Source: Thinopyrum elongatum (taxonomy: Eukaryota > Streptophyta > Magnoliopsida > Poales > Poaceae). Taken from it: a stretch of 64,000 nucleotides of DNA. The notes beneath the pieces were generated by a model, which saw only the letters and a program-made list of their open reading frames with translations, made no database searches and was not told where the DNA came from. Every line of letters starts with the position of its first letter. Within the stretch, counting starts at the first letter, position 1. The translations under genes were made by a program, and so were the position numbers. Below, one piece after another: positions 60,681 through 64,000 of this stretch. Location of the stretch: contig CM022303.1 of the NCBI GenBank assembly GCA_011799875.1, positions 298,728,362 to 298,792,361 of the forward strand, in the 5' to 3' direction.

Positions 60681-60738
60681 AGACGTCCGGACGGGGATCG
60701 ACTCACTGGTACATTGTTTTCTGTATATCTGATTCCAG

Positions 60739-61828
60739 AGTCTCGATGCGTTTGCTCTTCAGGAATTCCACAACATGGTCTCTAACATCCCAGCGGTTGA
60801 CCGGTCGCCTGAGGACACGGCGAGTGACGCTGAATGCCACCACTCGGAAGAGTCTGACGACGAAGAGGAGAGTGACGAGGACGAGAGCTCTGAGGATGGG
60901 GAGGAGGCCAAGTCCTCTCCGTCCTATGAGGCCCCCAAGGAACCCCGCACGAAGGCACAACACGATCTGAGTGGTAAGACACGTGGGGCTCCACAGCCCA
61001 CTGCTTCGGAGCGGACGACTCATAGCTCCAAGCGTGCTCGCACCGAGGCCGAGAGCTCAGCTGAGAAGTAGCCCAAGCAGATCTCCACAAAGTCTCGGAA
61101 GGCCGCGGTGCCTCGGATCAAGGTGGCAGTGCCCGTGGCTTCAACGTGAGTGCTCTTATCAATCCTTTGCTTGTTTTGCGTTGATTCGGTTGCTGACCGA
61201 GTGTTGTTTGATCCTCGTAGCAATGACACCTTGACGACTTCGGCGGACCCGCACGCTCGCAAGCGGGGTCTGAGTGACACTGACACGGCGGATGTCACCA
61301 CTTCCAAAGGTATTTTGCACCGACTGGTTAGGACGGTTAGGTTTCTTCCGACTGTTCTCCACTGATTTTCCTGGTTCGTGTATTCGTGCAGCCCCACCCG
61401 AGATCATTCCACTGGATGATGAGGAGAGGATTGACCCGCCCAACCCAGAGGCCATCAAGGAGAGAGCGTCGGGCATCGACGTGCCGATGCAGGACGCCTC
61501 CCCCCGTCGAGTGGCTCGTGTTTCTTCGGTGAAGACTGCTGCGAGAGCTATTGGACCAGTCCTCTGGCCCAGGGCGGTTCTGCGTCTTCGACTACAGTGG
61601 TCCCGGCCATGGGGTCTACCTTAGCTCCTCCAAGTGGGTCGGCGGTGGTTCCTGCTCCGAGGCCTACATCCGCGTCTCCGTCGGCCCCAGCCACCTCCTT
61701 CCCCCCTATACCATGACCCCAAAGATCAAGTGGGGGCAAGCAAGGAGGCTCTGATCCAGGTGGGGCTGATGTGCAGCCGACTGAAAGAGGCTTATGATGC
61801 CAGCAAGGCGCTGCAGACCAACGTCTGA
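60739..61828 (+). pseudogene. Decayed multi-exon retroelement ORF (gag-type), unknown
   Basis: Exon-like pieces: 60739-61145 (SLDAFALQEFHNMVSNIPAV, then an acidic Glu/Asp/Ser-rich stretch), 61221-61309 and 61392 onward (APPEIIPLDDEERIDPPNPE). They join in phase by GT-AG introns but hold a TAG at 61069-61071. Frame slips follow from about 61540, leading to LKEAYDASKALQTNV near 61785. I recall such ORFs from Triticeae LTR elements upstream of Gag. No enzyme motif is seen. It could be a broken host gene, but the flanking repeats argue for a transposon. Confidence 0.5.
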
Positions 61829-61894
61829 GTAAGTACCATTGTGAGTATGACCTCCAGTCGAAGTTTTTTCTTTTTCTGCAGTAGAATTTTCATC

Positions 61895-62290
61895 AGTGGG
61901 TTTGCACGGGGCACACCCACTGGGTGTTCATGATTTAGTAGGGGCACGCCAAGTGCACCCACTGGGTGTAGTCCCTGAGGCTCCTGTCGACTGGAATTAG
62001 TCGGCAGGAGTCTTTGAACTTCTTGTGTTTTTCTATCGCATTCACTCGGGGTCTAGCCGGGGCATATCCGAATGATTACGATCCAGTGGGGGCACGCTAA
62101 GTGCACCCACTGGGTGTAGTCCCCGAGGCTACCGCTGGCTGGACACAGTCGGTGGTAGTCTTAGAACTTGTAGTTGTTTTGCCCTGGGGTTGTTTGCGAT
62201 TTTTTAGCTCAACACGAGTCACTTTCTAGTGGGGGCACGCTGAGTGCACCCACTGGGTGGAGTCCCCGAGACTGCTGTCGATTGTGGGCA
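61895..62290 (+). repeat. Degenerate tandem repeats, about 120-150 bp unit
   Basis: A block near GGGGCACGCTAAGTGCACCC then ACTGGGTGTAGTCCCCGAGG recurs at about 61903-61980, 62090-62130 and 62222-62270, with a first partial copy at 61895. The spacers carry a (T/C)CGACTGG...AGTCGG(C/T)(A/G)G stem. There is no ORF. Confidence 0.75.
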
Positions 62291-62354
62291 ATCGGTGGCA
62301 GTCTTTAGAACTGTTGCTTGGCATTCGGGGCCCTCAGCAACACCCGTACATTGG

Positions 62355-62485
62355 TGAGATAATAGGTAGGATCTTCTTCATTGCTGACTCAGAAGTTAGC
62401 CGAATGAAAGTAGATCGGTGTGTGCTGTTGTCCTCTATCTTCTTCATCGCTGACTTGGAAACCAGCCGAGTGAAAGTAGATTAGA
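62355..62485 (+). repeat. Two-copy repeat with AGCCGA-TGAAAGTAGAT
   Basis: ATCTTCTTCATTGCTGACTC and ATCTTCTTCATCGCTGACTT each lead to AGCCGA(A/G)TGAAAGTAGAT, about 78 bp apart. Confidence 0.7.
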
Positions 62486-62569
62486 GGGTACTTTAGGATC
62501 TGGTACTGATCTAGCTTGTTCCTCTCGGGGGTGTCTGGCCGACACGGTGACCGAAGGGTACTTGAGGAT

Positions 62570-63443
62570 TGATAACCCACAAGTATAGGGGATCGCAATA
62601 GTTTTCGAGGGTAGAGTATTCAACCCAAATTTATTGATTCGACACAAGGGGAGCCAAAGAATATTTGTGAATATTAGCAGTTGAGTTGTCAATTCAACCA
62701 CACCTGGAGATTAAATATCTGCAGCAAAGTGATTAGTAGCACAGTAGTATGATAGTTTTGATAGCAATGGTGACGGTAACAGTAGCAGTAACAGTAGTAG
62801 CAATGGTTTTGTAGCAAGTGTAATAGTAATAGCAACAGTAGTAACTTAGCAAGAACAATATGTGGAAAACTCGTAGGCATTGGATCGGTGAATTCGTTGG
62901 ATGATATTCATCATATAACAGTCATAACCTAGGGTGATACAGAACTAGCTCTAGTTCATAAATGTAATGTAGGCATGTATTCCGTAAATAGTCATACGTG
63001 CTTATGAAAAAGAACTTGTATGATATCTTTTGTCCTACCCTCCCGTGGCAGCGGGGTCCATAAGGAAATGCGATGAAACTTCCTCCTCTATTTTTCTCTC
63101 CATAAATAGGACCTATTTATGGAGTTGGAGTTAGGGTCTGCGGGGCCACGAGGCGGGCACAACCCACCAGGGCGCGCCAGAGGGGGAGCGCCCTGGTGTC
63201 TTGTGCCTAACCAGGGTCTCTCCTCTAGTGGTTCTTGGCTCCAGTATTTTTCTTTTATTGTAAAATAATTCTCCAAAAAGTTTCGTTCCATTCCGAGAAC
63301 TTTTATTTCTGCACAAAAACAACACCATGGTAGTTCTGCTGAAAACAACGTCAGTCCGAGTTAGTTTCATTCAAATCATGCAAATTAGAGTCCAAAACAA
63401 GACCAAAACCATTAGGAAAAGTAGATACGATGGAGACGTATCA
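62570..63443 (-). mobile_element. 3' LTR of a minus-strand gypsy-type element (F)
   Basis: Reads TGATAACCCACAAGTATAGG to GATGGAGACGTATCA on +, so on minus it starts TGATACGTCTCCATCGTATC. It is 874 bp, with AGGAT on the left (62565-62569) as the likely target duplication. It includes a run of AGTAGC/AACAGT-type trinucleotides at about 62750-62850. Confidence 0.85.
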
Positions 63444-64000
63444 ACTCCCCCAAGCTTAAACCTTTGCTTGTCCTCAAGCAATTCAATTGATAAAATGAAA
63501 GTGATAAAGAAAAACTTTTACGAACTCTTTTGTTCGTGTTTACATAAATAAGCTTAAGTAGCACCTAGGTTTTCAGCAAAGATCATGATTGACCATATCA
63601 GCAGTAACTCTTAAAAATTATATTAACTCATATCAATGGCATAATCAACTAGCGAGCAATAATAAGATATCTCAAATGCCAACACTTTGTCAAAACAATC
63701 ATGATATAATATGACAACAGTGGTATCTCGCTAGCCCTTTCTGAGACCGAAAAACATAAATGCAGAGCACCTCCAAAGTTCAAGCAACGACTAAACATTG
63801 TAATTCATGGTAGAAAAGATACAGTCATGATGCATCCAACATTTACTATACATAATGCATGAGGATGACAATAGTGCTCTCAGATCTGGCGCTTGTTTAA
63901 GAAGGTGCTCAACATAAAATTAAAAAGATAGTCCCATCGCAGAGGGAAGCAGGGATTTGCAGACAGGGATTTGCAGAGGTGCCAGAGCTCAAAGCTTAAA
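63444..64000 (-). mobile_element. Element F internal 3' region, continues beyond the window
   Basis: Begins with the polypurine tract (minus: TTTAAGCTTGGGGGAGT), then untranslated sequence without an ORF. The coding region would lie to the right of the window. Confidence 0.8.

Noticed and set aside
1..64000. CRISPR arrays, bacterial operons, tRNA or rRNA genes
   Set aside because: The window is plant nuclear DNA. The repeated units are transposons or microsatellites, and no tRNA cloverleaf or rRNA block was recognised.

Overview
This is plant nuclear DNA, and the transposon repertoire points to a Triticeae grass (wheat, Aegilops or barley type). The clues are Stowaway and Tourist MITEs in introns, an Au-type SINE tail, gypsy LTRs starting TGATACGTCTCC with a TGGCGCCGTTGCCGGGGA-type primer site, and a CACTA transposon. 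The species cannot be fixed from the window. Every gene call rests on exons I joined by hand from splice signals, reading phase and protein sense.

Positions 1-22.7 kb form a gene island. A + strand gene (microtubule-associated MAP65-like, last two exons only) ends at 1700. It meets, tail to tail, a complete 20-exon minus-strand gene for a WD40-repeat protein of 893 aa (15538 to 1936). Upstream of that, on the same strand, is a complete 12-exon gene for the atypical kinase RIO1, 590 aa (22692 to 16201). All 32 exons of these two genes join in frame. Their introns carry Stowaway and Tourist MITEs, LINE tails, an Au SINE tail, a 1.2 kb Harbinger-like element and a 1.5 kb poly(A) retroposon with an 18-bp target duplication.

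Positions 22.7-24.4 kb are RIO1 upstream DNA plus a decayed gypsy Pol end. From 24.4 to 43.3 kb there is a nest of related gypsy elements coding at most Gag and aspartic protease. Element D (24436) is interrupted by element C (29395). C's 5' LTR is interrupted by a complete inverted element B (29654-37847, target duplication AGGAG). C's 3' LTR is cut at 43264 by a CACTA-like transposon.

Positions 43.3-60.7 kb hold the CACTA transposase N-terminus, broken by an LTR element (E) starting TGATAAGCAC that ends in an inverted partial LTR. This block is present twice (about 44.5-52.3 and 52.8-60.7 kb) on either side of a 225-base N gap. The first version is full of one-base indels, which suggests an unpolished assembly duplicate. 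The window ends with a decayed multi-exon retroelement ORF, short tandem repeats, and the 3' LTR of a minus-strand gypsy element that runs off the right edge.

The three host genes are unrelated in function (cytoskeleton, unknown scaffold, ribosome maturation). Nothing suggests a co-regulated cluster, and no new defence or metabolic system is evident.
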